Of a stretch of DNA of 64,000 nucleotides, positions 55,904 to 64,000 are shown one piece after another. The stretch is taken from contig NZ_CP149817.1 in the NCBI RefSeq assembly GCF_037935975.1, positions 3,782,001 to 3,846,000 of the forward strand. Direction: 5' to 3'. Numbering within the stretch: the first letter of the stretch is position 1; each line of letters opens with the position of its first letter. The stretch is from Teredinibacter turnerae. GTDB taxonomy: Bacteria > Pseudomonadota > Gammaproteobacteria > Pseudomonadales > Cellvibrionaceae. A program made the translations under genes and the position numbers. The notes under the pieces were generated by a model that was not told where the DNA came from, ran no database searches, and was given only the letters and a program-made list of their open reading frames with translations.

Positions 55904-56212
55904 CTACTGAATAGTGAAGAGCTGTTCAAAACTGGAGATAGCAAAAATCTTCTTCACCTCTGGACTGCAATTATTGATGACAATATTGGCGTTATCGCCG
56001 CCAGCAAAATCCCGTAAAACCAATAACATTCCCAATGCGGAACTGTCCAAATGAACGGTGTCCTTTAAATCGACACAATAGGACTCCAATGAATTGGAAT
56101 CCACTTCCTCGTAAGCCCGCCGGAAATCGTCAAGGGACGATGCATCGAAGCGCCCGTCTATAGAAATTTTCAATATTTTTCCATCACTGGAAACATCTGA
56201 GGTTATTGCCAT
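55904..56212 (-). CDS. hsbA: Anti-sigma factor antagonist HsbA (STAS domain)
   Basis: 102-aa STAS protein. The likely phosphorylated serine is in VHLDSSALGMLLVLRDF. In P. aeruginosa unphosphorylated HsbA binds FlgM, freeing FliA, while phosphorylated HsbA binds the diguanylate cyclase HsbD. The ATG at 56212 (AAGAGA upstream) is preferred to a longer reading from 56278. It follows cheB2 by 74 bp and precedes hsbR. Confidence 0.85.
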   Translation of the reverse strand: MAITSDVSSDGKILKISIDGRFDASSLDDFRRAYEEVDSNSLESYCVDLKDTVHLDSSALGMLLVLRDFAGGDNANIVINNCSPEVKKIFAISSFEQLFTIQ

Positions 56213-56286
56213 ATCGCAGTCTCTTGTTTTTCCTGTCTCTGGTACCCCGCCCGACATCGTCGGGCAAACGTCCTTCAACCAACGTT

Positions 56287-57351
56287 TTACTGATAAGCTC
56301 TTGTAAGTATATACCGTGTTATCTTATCCAGCGGTAAAACCTGGTCTGCGGCACCTAATTTTACTGCTGCGCCAGGCATCCCCCAAACCACGCTTGTCGC
56401 TTCATCTTGCGCAACAGTTACGCAACCTGCCTGCTTCATGCGCAACAAAGCCGCTGCCCCATCCGCACCCATACCGGTTAGTATGACGCCCATGGCTTTG
56501 GCGCCCACATGCTTGGTCACCGAGTCGAAAAGCGCCTCTACAGAGGGGCGGTGACGATTGATATGATCATCCGTTCCAAGTTGACAAATATAGCTGCCCT
56601 GACGCTCGATCACACGTAAATGCGCATCACCCGGGGCGATATAAACGGAACCAGGTTCAATTTTTTGATTATTTTCGGCTTCGTACACGTGTACAGCCGA
56701 AAGGGTATCGACGCGCTTCGCAAAGGACGAACTGAAAACGGCGGGGATGTGCTGGGCGATGACTACGGCAGGTGAGTTCGCGGGCAACGATTTCACTACA
56801 TCTTTAATCGCCTCTGTGCCACCGGTAGAGGCGCCAATGGCACACAAAAATCCAGGTTTTAACGTTTTACCATAGGTTAGCGCTGTCGCGACAGCCGAAT
56901 CCGGGGTTTGCACTTTTTTGTCTTCAATGCGTGGCGCCACATTGGCCCGCGCCGCACAGAGCACTTTTTCAATAATTTCTTCACTGTATTTTTCGAGTGC
57001 AACCGCCCCTTCGGTTTTCGGTTTAGGGACGAAATCTACAGCGCCGAGCTCCAGAGCTTCCAAAGTGGCGGGGGCACCCTGTTGGGTAAGGGTGGAAATC
57101 ATAACGACGGGCATAGGCCGCAAACGCATCAGGTTTTTGAGAAAAGCAATGCCGTTCATGCGCGGCATTTCAATGTCAAGCGTGAGCACATCCGGATTGA
57201 GCTGCTTGATCATTTCTCGGGCATCGTAAGGATCAGATGCGCTGCCTACAACATCGATATTTTCGTGCTCCGATAAAATCTCAGAAAGGAGTGCACGCAC
57301 CAGTGCGGAGTCATCGATGATCAGAACTTTTACCGGCCCACGTTTCGCCAC
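56287..57351 (-). CDS. cheB2: Protein-glutamate methylesterase CheB (second, che2-type cluster)
   Basis: 354-aa receiver plus methylesterase. VLIIDDSALVR, phospho-Asp in LTLDIEMPRMNG, Lys in FVPKPKTE; esterase Ser in IGASTGGTEAI, His in IAQHIPAVFSS, Asp in LTGMGADGA. Start taken as GTG at 57351 because GGAGAGG lies eight bases before it; ATGs at 57375 and 57369 are alternatives. It follows cheD and would demethylate the soluble PAS receptor of this cluster. Confidence 0.95.
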   Translation of the reverse strand: MAKRGPVKVLIIDDSALVRALLSEILSEHENIDVVGSASDPYDAREMIKQLNPDVLTLDIEMPRMNGIAFLKNLMRLRPMPVVMISTLTQQGAPATLEALELGAVDFVPKPKTEGAVALEKYSEEIIEKVLCAARANVAPRIEDKKVQTPDSAVATALTYGKTLKPGFLCAIGASTGGTEAIKDVVKSLPANSPAVVIAQHIPAVFSSSFAKRVDTLSAVHVYEAENNQKIEPGSVYIAPGDAHLRVIERQGSYICQLGTDDHINRHRPSVEALFDSVTKHVGAKAMGVILTGMGADGAAALLRMKQAGCVTVAQDEATSVVWGMPGAAVKLGAADQVLPLDKITRYILTRAYQ

Positions 57352-57428
57352 AAATATCCTCTCCACCATTAACACTTACTTAAGCAGGTTACGAGCGCGC
57401 TCGGGCGTAAAAATCTGTAAACTGCAAT

Positions 57429-58070
57429 TTAAAACAATTCGATATCGCCTTCTGCAGGCTTGGATACCATAGAATCCAGATACGCTTTCTCGCGTCGTTC
57501 AATAGTGGTATTGGCTCGTGTGCGCAATTTTTTCAGTTTCACGGCACCGGTATCTGGAAAATAGAGTACTTTTCTCGGGTAATCGTGCCCCAGGTCCTGC
57601 GCGCTAATAGCTAAACCGTCGCGCTCCAGATAATTCAATAGAAAATCAATGTTGCGCTTACCTACATCGATATTTGTCATGCAGGTCAGCACCCGACCAC
57701 CGCCAAATACTTTCACCTCAAGTCGGTCACGCTTACCACCTTGCTTTAATATGGCATTAATCAAATACTCCATCGCCCAGTTGCCGTAACACAATTCCTT
57801 GTTCACGGCATTTGGGCGCGTAATCATGGTATCGCTGGAGGCCACCGGCAACATAAAGTGATTCATACCGCCAATGCCAATCACGCGGTCTCGAATACAC
57901 GCCGAAATACAGGACCCCAAAACCGTAACAATCATTTCGCCCGTCCGACTCACATAGCATTCTCCCGGCAAAATTTTTGCAGCGGCGGTGTTCATACGCT
58001 TATCCCAATAGCGGTTGATGTGTTCAAACCCCTTAAGTGGCCTTTCGGGTTTGTAATCTGAACTGAACAC
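57429..58070 (-). CDS. cheD: Chemoreceptor glutamine deamidase CheD
   Basis: 213-aa CheD protein, converting receptor glutamines to glutamates and often interacting with CheC or CheB. Catalytic Cys in VTVLGSCISACIRD and His in GGMNHFMLP; Thr in the middle of the conserved RPNAVNKELCYGN region. GTG start at 58070, 25 bp after cheR. Both N- and C-terminal tails are longer than in Thermotoga CheD. Confidence 0.93.
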   Translation of the reverse strand: MFSSDYKPERPLKGFEHINRYWDKRMNTAAAKILPGECYVSRTGEMIVTVLGSCISACIRDRVIGIGGMNHFMLPVASSDTMITRPNAVNKELCYGNWAMEYLINAILKQGGKRDRLEVKVFGGGRVLTCMTNIDVGKRNIDFLLNYLERDGLAISAQDLGHDYPRKVLYFPDTGAVKLKKLRTRANTTIERREKAYLDSMVSKPAEGDIELF

Positions 58071-58095
58071 TGGGCTCTAAGCTCCTCTGGACGGC

Positions 58096-58941
58096 TCAAT
58101 GGGCCTTTTTGTAAATAGTTCGACCAAGGGCTTGAAAGCGATTGGTAACATTATGCAAATTTTCTGAATGACCAATAAACAAATGGCCATCATCGGTCAA
58201 TATATTGGCGTAGCGGTCGAATAGTTTTTTCTGCGTTGGGGTGTCGAAGTAAATCACCACGTTACGGCAAAAAATTATGTCAAACGGCCCTTTCATTGGC
58301 CAATCTTGAAGCAGGTTGAGCTGTTTAAACGTGATTAGATCACAGACGCTGCTTTTAACCCTCACCCACTCGTGATTTTTATCTGTTTTTAAAAATCGCC
58401 GATATTCGTCCGGAATATTTTCCGCCCGATCAACCGGGTAGACGCCATTCTTTCCTTTGTTAACAACGTTAGTATCTAAATCTGTCGCCAGAACACGAAC
58501 ATCCCAACCTGATAAAGACGCTAACGAACGCAGCACCATTGCAATCGAGTATGGCTCTTCACCGGTTGAGCACCCTGCAGACCACACCCGAAGGCGCTTG
58601 GTTTTCAGATTTTTACGCATAAGCTGGGGTAACAGTTGCCCGGCCATAAAATCGAAATGATGTTTTTCCCGGAAAAAAGACGTTAAATTAGTGGTAATGG
58701 AATTGATAAACTCCACATGCTCACTGCAATTTTCCTGGTCTATTAACGCGCAATACTGGTCAAATGAGTTCAGTCGCAGTACGCGCAGCCGCCGAGCAAG
58801 GCGGCCGTACACCATATTTTTCTTGTGATCCGACAAGCTGATTCCCGTCAGCTTGTAGGCTATGGCCTTTATCATCCCGAAATTTTTTTCCGTCATCGGG
58901 AATTCTTTATCAGAAAATTCGTCCCTCGCTGTCGCTAACAC
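58096..58941 (-). CDS. cheR: Chemoreceptor methyltransferase CheR (che2-type cluster)
   Basis: 281-aa SAM-dependent methyltransferase that methylates receptor glutamates. N-terminal helical domain with GISLSDHKKNMVYGRLARRLR, SAM motif RVWSAGCSTGEEPYSIAM, RVLATDLDTNV, and FDIIFCRNVVIYFD. GTG start at 58941; an ATG at 58896 is possible, but the DEF...NF segment before it resembles family N-termini. The preceding receptor ends in a pentapeptide of the kind that tethers this enzyme. Confidence 0.94.
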   Translation of the reverse strand: MLATARDEFSDKEFPMTEKNFGMIKAIAYKLTGISLSDHKKNMVYGRLARRLRVLRLNSFDQYCALIDQENCSEHVEFINSITTNLTSFFREKHHFDFMAGQLLPQLMRKNLKTKRLRVWSAGCSTGEEPYSIAMVLRSLASLSGWDVRVLATDLDTNVVNKGKNGVYPVDRAENIPDEYRRFLKTDKNHEWVRVKSSVCDLITFKQLNLLQDWPMKGPFDIIFCRNVVIYFDTPTQKKLFDRYANILTDDGHLFIGHSENLHNVTNRFQALGRTIYKKAH

Positions 58942-58962
58942 TTAGGCCACCCGTCCGCCGAG

Positions 58963-61704
58963 TTAAAAGTCTTCCCATTCATCATCAGTCGAGGTACTGC
59001 GCGCTGACGCCGCTGGCGATGATCCCGAGCGAGACGAAGTCACCGCCTGTCGTTTTCTAGCGCTGTGCACCTCCAGCGTCTGGCGAGCTTCATCGTTTTT
59101 GCCCACAACCGAGAAGAAATCGACAATCTGATTCATGGCACGAGCCTGCTCTGCCATCGATTCACCTGCGGCCGACACCTGCTCCACCAAGGCCGCGTTT
59201 TGCTGGGTCATTTCATCCATTTGCGCGACCGCAGTGTTCACCTGCTCAATCCCCGAGGTTTGCTCTTTGGACGCGTCGGCAATCTCACGCATCATCGACG
59301 TCACTTCTTCGACCGAAGCGACGATCTCGCTCAAAGTGGTGCCCGATTCGTTCACCAGCGCGGTACCGTCCTGAACTTTCTTCACACTGTCGCGGATCAG
59401 ATCTTTAATTTCTTTAGCCGCTGCCGCTGAGCGCTGAGCCAAGTTGCGCACCTCACCCGCTACCACCGCGAATCCACGGCCTTGCTCACCGGCGCGCGCC
59501 GCTTCAACGGCAGCGTTCAACGCAAGCAGGTTAGTCTGGAATGCAATTTCGTCGATAACCCCGATAATATCGCTGATACGTTTACTCGCTGCGTTAATTT
59601 CGTCCATCGAATTGACTGCGCGACTAACGACTTCACCACCGGTGCGTGCTTTGTTTTGCGCATCCAGTGCGGACGTACTCGCCTGCCCGGCATTATCCGC
59701 ACTTTGTTTCACCGTGGAGGTCATCTCCTCCATGCTCGACGCAGTTTCTTCCAGTGACGACGCCTGTTGCTCGGTGCGTTGACTGAGATCCGCATTGCCC
59801 TGCGCGATTTCATTTGCCGCAGCGCTAATAGAACCCGCGGCAGTACGCAACTTGCTAATTACATCGGTAAGTTTATCTGCTGTTTCGTTTGCATCGTCTT
59901 TCATCCGACCAAACGAGCCTTGGTAGTCCCGAGTGATTCGCTCTGAAAGATCGCCGCGAGCCATAGCGCCAAGCATACGAATAATATCGTTCAGCGCGAC
60001 TTCAGTTGTACTGATAAGGTCGTTCAATCCTTTCGCCAGCACCTCAAAAAACCCGGTTTTTCCATCCAGTACAATGTGCTTACTGAAATCACCGGACGAT
60101 GCTGCTTCGATTATTTCATCCACTTCTCTTTCGATCGCCACTTCTTCTGTACGATCTTTCCACTCAACGACCGTGCCGATTCGCTGACCGTCAACCGTTA
60201 CGGGGTTTGCAGTAACCGTGAATGTACGCCCTCCCACTTCGGCTTTTCCTTCGTAGGTGGATTTTAAATTGTTTACCAAACCTCGCTGGTGGGCTGGGTT
60301 TTTATGGAATATATCCATGTTGGCACCCATCAGCTTGCTTGCATCGAAGCCGGTGAGAGACTTGCGAAGATCGGACTCCGCGTTTTTCATCATGTTTACG
60401 ACAGCCGCATTCATATAGATGATGTTTGCATCGTTGTCTGCAATCATCACATTGGTGGTCACATTATCCAGTGCTTGCCGCACCCGGGCATTTTCTTCCG
60501 CTTCGGCTTTTTCCACCCGTTCTTTGGCAACCGCATCTGTTCGGTCATCCCATTCAACAACGGTACCGAGATGGTTACCGGTGCTGTCGTGGATTGGTGT
60601 TGCGATCAAGTTGAAATTCAATTCACCTAAATCCAGGCTAGTTTTATAGGGTTGTTTCAAAGTTGCGAGCATCGACCGCTGATGCTGCGGATTTTTATGG
60701 AATTGATCCACATTAGCGCCCATTAACTGGCTCGCATTAAAGCTGGGCAGTACTTTTCGCAGCTCGCTCTCCCGCCGCTCCATCATTTTGCGAACGGCGT
60801 TATTCATGTAAATAATATTGAGATCCACATCCGCCATCATCACCGATGTATTACACACATCCAGCGATTGACGAATACGGGCGTTTTCCTCCGCAAGGAG
60901 TTTCTCTTTCAACTCCTGTGCGAGGCGTTCTGTTTTGTCGTCCCACTCCAACACCAATCCGAGTCGCTTTCCGCTAGAATCCTTCCAGGGTGAAATAATC
61001 AGTCCAAAAGTCAAGCCAGAAATCGTAAAATCTTTTCGGTAGGTTTCACTAATACCGGATAAGCGCTGTTTCAATTCGCTATCGGAAGAAAAAAGCGTAC
61101 CCAAATTAAAACCCATGATGGAGGATACACTGAAACCTGGAACGTCTTTGCTCAGCAGACTCTCGCGCTGGGCGAACATCTCTTTGATAACCTTGTTGAG
61201 GTAGACCACTTCCAGCTGCTCATTAACAAACATCACCCGCGACTGACAAATATTCAGCGCATCCGCCAACTCTGCGAGCTTTCGGCTTTCAGCTTCCTGG
61301 CGTTTTTGAGCGGTAATATCAATGGCGTACTTGATGACTTTATACACGCGGCCATCGCGGCCTTTTAACGGGTTGTATGACGCTTCGATCCAAATCGCAT
61401 CGCCGTTGCGCGCGAACCGTTTAAACTGCGTCTGCTGCCTCTCACCTCGAGCAAGGGATTCCCAAAACTGGCGGTATTCGTTAGAATTCCCATACTCCGG
61501 TTCAACAAACAGACGGTGATGTTTACCAACGAGCTCCTGGGGGCTGTAGCCCATAGTGCTCGCAAAGTTTGTGTTGGCGTATAGAATATTACCGGATGGG
61601 TCAAACTCAATAACTGCCATTGCATCGCTGGCCGCTTCTAGCTTTAGCTTTAACTCATAGGTGTCATCTGACCCAAGCCCGAGCTTGGAAAGGATACTAG
61701 TCAT
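58963..61704 (-). CDS. Soluble methyl-accepting chemotaxis protein with four PAS domains
   Basis: 913 aa, no transmembrane helix, so probably cytoplasmic. PAS 1 (about 20-145; [19 protein letters not shown]) is Aer-like. Three further PAS domains (about 150-525) are repeats of one another ([45 protein letters not shown], each ending near EWDD/EWKD-R/KT). A HAMP-like region (about 530-630) and the signalling hairpin ([20 protein letters not shown]) follow. It ends in DEWEDF, a CheR-tethering xWxxF pentapeptide. The ATG at 61704 has AAGGA eight bases upstream. Ligand or cofactor (oxygen, redox, heme or flavin) cannot be read from sequence. Confidence 0.92.
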   Translation of the reverse strand: MTSILSKLGLGSDDTYELKLKLEAASDAMAVIEFDPSGNILYANTNFASTMGYSPQELVGKHHRLFVEPEYGNSNEYRQFWESLARGERQQTQFKRFARNGDAIWIEASYNPLKGRDGRVYKVIKYAIDITAQKRQEAESRKLAELADALNICQSRVMFVNEQLEVVYLNKVIKEMFAQRESLLSKDVPGFSVSSIMGFNLGTLFSSDSELKQRLSGISETYRKDFTISGLTFGLIISPWKDSSGKRLGLVLEWDDKTERLAQELKEKLLAEENARIRQSLDVCNTSVMMADVDLNIIYMNNAVRKMMERRESELRKVLPSFNASQLMGANVDQFHKNPQHQRSMLATLKQPYKTSLDLGELNFNLIATPIHDSTGNHLGTVVEWDDRTDAVAKERVEKAEAEENARVRQALDNVTTNVMIADNDANIIYMNAAVVNMMKNAESDLRKSLTGFDASKLMGANMDIFHKNPAHQRGLVNNLKSTYEGKAEVGGRTFTVTANPVTVDGQRIGTVVEWKDRTEEVAIEREVDEIIEAASSGDFSKHIVLDGKTGFFEVLAKGLNDLISTTEVALNDIIRMLGAMARGDLSERITRDYQGSFGRMKDDANETADKLTDVISKLRTAAGSISAAANEIAQGNADLSQRTEQQASSLEETASSMEEMTSTVKQSADNAGQASTSALDAQNKARTGGEVVSRAVNSMDEINAASKRISDIIGVIDEIAFQTNLLALNAAVEAARAGEQGRGFAVVAGEVRNLAQRSAAAAKEIKDLIRDSVKKVQDGTALVNESGTTLSEIVASVEEVTSMMREIADASKEQTSGIEQVNTAVAQMDEMTQQNAALVEQVSAAGESMAEQARAMNQIVDFFSVVGKNDEARQTLEVHSARKRQAVTSSRSGSSPAASARSTSTDDEWEDF

Positions 61705-61944
61705 TTTTAAGTTCCTTAATCTCTTCTGAACTTTTTCGCAATGGGATAGAAATCCCCCGCCATCGAAAGCACTGTACGAACCCAAGGCATGTTACGCCGC
61801 ACAATCACTTTCAGATTGGAATACCAAATGATCATTTCGACCAATTACCAAAATCTGGTGCGTTGTTGCACACCCTTCGCGTCCATCGTAAGTTGCACCC
61901 ACGATGGAAAGACTGCAACTTTACTTTCCAAAATTCTATTTTTG

Positions 61945-62514
61945 CTATCCCACCGAACTTTGAATTTGCTTGGCGACATTAGCGAGGTTAGGCACGTCCT
62001 CTAACGTTAACAGCTCATCAATATCCAGCAGAATGACCATTTTGTCTTCGACGTTAACCAGACCTTTTACAAAATCGGTATTCACAGCGTTCGATAAATC
62101 GGGCGGTGGCCGCATATCTTTTTTGCCGAGTGAATACACATCCGATACTGCATCCACAACAATACCCATTACCCGATACTCACTGCTCTCTGATTTAACC
62201 TTGAGCACGATCACCACCGTTACCGGGGTGTAATCAATGGCTTCCATGCCAAAACACTGCCGCAGGTCAACGATAGGAACAATAGTACCGCGCAAATTAA
62301 TCACGCCTTTTATATGTGCAGGCGCATTTGGCAGGGGCGTGGCACTCTCCCAGCCGCGAATTTCCTGTACACATAAAATATCAACCCCGTACTCTTCACC
62401 CGCCATAATGAAGGTCAGGTATTGATCTGTCTGGTGACTATCGGGACTGATACCGTCACCTGCATTCGCCACGTTTGCCGCCACGGCACTATCGGCATTT
62501 GCGTTAGCCTGCAT
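61945..62514 (-). CDS. cheW2: Chemotaxis coupling protein CheW (che2-type cluster)
   Basis: 189-aa CheW. N-terminal tail of about 30 residues rich in Ala/Asn, then the fold YLTFIMAGEEYGVDI, HIKGVINLRGTIVPIVDLR and YRVMGIVVDAVSDVY. The ATG at 62514 follows GAGG; a GTG two codons up is possible. Between cheA2 and the PAS receptor; 240 bp separate it from the receptor gene, in which I could not identify a promoter. Confidence 0.95.
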   Translation of the reverse strand: MQANANADSAVAANVANAGDGISPDSHQTDQYLTFIMAGEEYGVDILCVQEIRGWESATPLPNAPAHIKGVINLRGTIVPIVDLRQCFGMEAIDYTPVTVVIVLKVKSESSEYRVMGIVVDAVSDVYSLGKKDMRPPPDLSNAVNTDFVKGLVNVEDKMVILLDIDELLTLEDVPNLANVAKQIQSSVG

Positions 62515-62608
62515 ATTCACCTCACTATTTACCCGGCAGCCTCCGGGGCTACACGAAAAAAGTTGAACGCATCCTTGTTTCTACTTTCTTCGTTTCCTCA
62601 TTTTTTAA

Positions 62609-62639
62609 CGGAAAAACGCTTCCGGGCTTTTTCAGCCCG
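62609..62639 (-). terminator. Hairpins after cheA2
   Basis: CGGGCT-GAAAA-AGCCCG on the minus strand starts two bases after the cheA2 stop and is followed by GAAGCGTTTTTCC, which itself forms CGGAA/TTCCG. Possibly a weak terminator between cheA2 and cheW2. Confidence 0.45.
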
Positions 62640-62640
62640 A

Positions 62641-64000
62641 CTAGCTGGCGAGCTGAGCCAGCCCCTGTAAGCCCTCTTGTGACATCCGCGCCCGCGCGCT
62701 TGTTTGCACAAATTTATCACCAGCGAGTTTTACGATACCGGTTATATCCAGAATCAATGCAACAGTGCCATCACCCAATATTGTCGCACCAGAAATTCCA
62801 TCAACCCTTCGGTAGTTTTGCTCCAGGCTCTTAATCACAACTTGCTGTTGCGCCAAGAGTTCATCCACAACAACGCCAACTTTACCACCTTCGTAATCGA
62901 CCACCACGATGAGAGAATGGTCCATATCTATCGCATCCGGCTGCACACTGAATGTTTTGTACAATTCAATAATAGGCACATAATCATCACGAAGTTTAAA
63001 AACATTACAGCCACCAGCGACTTTGTTAATAAACTCGCGGCGACAATGCAGCGATTCAATAATCGACACAAGCGGAAAGATGTAGGTGTTATTGCCCACC
63101 CGCACCAACTGGCCATCCAAAATGGCAAGGGTTAGTGGCAAACGGATCGTAATGGTCGATCCTTTGTCTTTTGTTGAGCGTATTTCGACAATTCCGTTAA
63201 GGGCTTGAATATTGCGTTTAACAACATCCATACCTACGCCGCGACCAGATAAATCACTGACTGCCTGCGCCGTTGAGAAACCAGGCTGAAAAATCAGATC
63301 GTAAGCCTGTTCATCAGTGAAGGTTTCACATTCCAAGGGCGTTACCAGATTCTTCTCAATGGCCTTTTCAACTATTTTTTCTCGATCCAAACCCTTGCCA
63401 TCGTCACTGATTTCAATCACGACGTTGCCGCCCTGATGGTAGGCATTCAAGGTTATTTTACCGTTTGCGGGTTTGCCTTTCGCCAGCCGGTCCGCTGGCA
63501 TCTCGATGCCATGATCCACCGCATTTCTTACCAAGTGAACCAGCGGATCACCTATTTTTTCCATCACGGTTTTATCGAGTTCGGTGTGTTCACCGAGCAT
63601 TTCCAGTTGAAGATCTTTACCCAACGCCTGACCTAGATCTCGCACCATGCGCGGAAAACGGCTAAACGCAAAACTGATTGGGAGCATGCGAATTCGCATC
63701 ACAGACTCTTGCAATTCGCGCGTGTTTTGCTCGAGCTGGCTGAGACCCTCGAGCAATTTTGGCAGCCTGTTAACGTCGAAATCAGTGCCCAGTTGGCCAA
63801 GCATGGACTGGGTAATAACCAGCTCCCCAACCATATTGATCAGGTTATCTACTTTATCGATGCCGACCCGGATGGACCCCGTTTCCGCCGATTTTTTAGC
63901 GGGTGCCGGTTTGGCTTTTGGCGCACTGTCGGCAGGTTTCGCTGTTGGCACGCTAGCCCTACTTTCGGCCGCTACCTGCGGTTTGGTCTGCGGTATCTCA
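62641..64000 (-). CDS. cheA2: Chemotaxis histidine kinase CheA (second, che2-type cluster; 5' end outside window)
   Basis: At least 453 residues, open to the right edge, so the Hpt domain and the true start are outside. Visible parts are a Pro/Ala/Lys-rich linker (KPAPAKK), the dimerisation domain (IDKVDNLINMVGELVITQSML), the HATPase domain (LVHLVRNAVDHGIEM; ISDDGKGLD; GRGVGMDVVKRN) and the CheW-like domain. An internal GTG at 63951 is not the start, since coding sequence continues upstream in frame. It heads the module cheA2-cheW2-receptor-cheR-cheD-cheB2. Confidence 0.95.
   Translation of the reverse strand, partial: EIPQTKPQVAAESRASVPTAKPADSAPKAKPAPAKKSAETGSIRVGIDKVDNLINMVGELVITQSMLGQLGTDFDVNRLPKLLEGLSQLEQNTRELQESVMRIRMLPISFAFSRFPRMVRDLGQALGKDLQLEMLGEHTELDKTVMEKIGDPLVHLVRNAVDHGIEMPADRLAKGKPANGKITLNAYHQGGNVVIEISDDGKGLDREKIVEKAIEKNLVTPLECETFTDEQAYDLIFQPGFSTAQAVSDLSGRGVGMDVVKRNIQALNGIVEIRSTKDKGSTITIRLPLTLAILDGQLVRVGNNTYIFPLVSIIESLHCRREFINKVAGGCNVFKLRDDYVPIIELYKTFSVQPDAIDMDHSLIVVVDYEGGKVGVVVDELLAQQQVVIKSLEQNYRRVDGISGATILGDGTVALILDITGIVKLAGDKFVQTSARARMSQEGLQGLAQLAS

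Overview
The window reads as chromosome of a gammaproteobacterium. The gyrA-pheA-tyrA/aroA, mtaD-ubiG-mupP-yciK and polar-flagellum gene orders resemble Pseudomonas. The gene content and the secreted KatG suggest a marine Cellvibrionales-type organism (Teredinibacter/Saccharophagus-like); that placement is inference, not proof. No rRNA, tRNA, CRISPR array, prophage or transposase was seen.

Layout. (1) 1-2575, minus strand: manC followed by a wecA-like sugar-phosphate transferase cut by the left edge, the start of a surface-polysaccharide locus. (2) 3287-20606, minus strand: a housekeeping block, in transcription order gyrA, pheA, tyrA-aroA fusion, cysD, cysN, comEA-like, pyrF, cmk, lapA, lapB, rpsA, ihfB. 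It holds the usual neighbours of this block but in an unusual order. Three of its junctions (rpsA/ihfB, lapB/rpsA, cysD/cysN) are filled with GC-rich arrays of short hairpins whose stems all differ but whose linkers are conserved (CTTCTGGGAACG or its complement). The rpsA/ihfB gap also holds a tandem triplication of an S23-type four-helix-bundle gene alternating with these arrays. This repeat family is the least explained feature here. (3) 20827-24433, plus strand: mtaD-ubiG-mupP-yciK. (4) 24430-64000, minus strand apart from one plus-strand island: a polar flagellar and chemotaxis super-cluster. In transcription order it runs cheA2-cheW2-PAS receptor-cheR-cheD-cheB2 (a che2-type module), hsbA-hsbR-hptB (partner-switching pathway), fliK, fliLMNOPQR-flhB, then the plus-strand island (TPR/transglutaminase gene, maeA, secreted katG), then flhA-flhF-fleN-fliA-cheY-cheZ-cheA-cheB-motC-motD-parC-parP-cheW-DUF2802-lipoprotein.

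How it works together. Three sigma-54-type promoters with exact GG-N10-GC spacing lie upstream of flhA, fliL and fliK, fitting a FleQ/sigma-54 flagellar hierarchy with FliA (sigma-28) acting later. flhF and fleN set the place and number of polar flagella. parC and parP would hold the chemosensory array at the pole. cheY/cheZ/cheA/cheB/cheW with motC/motD drive and steer swimming. The second chemosensory module and the HptB-HsbR-HsbA relay sit directly upstream of fliK, linking signalling to the motile/sessile switch. An intrinsic terminator lies only 21 nt before parC, suggesting attenuation between motD and parC.
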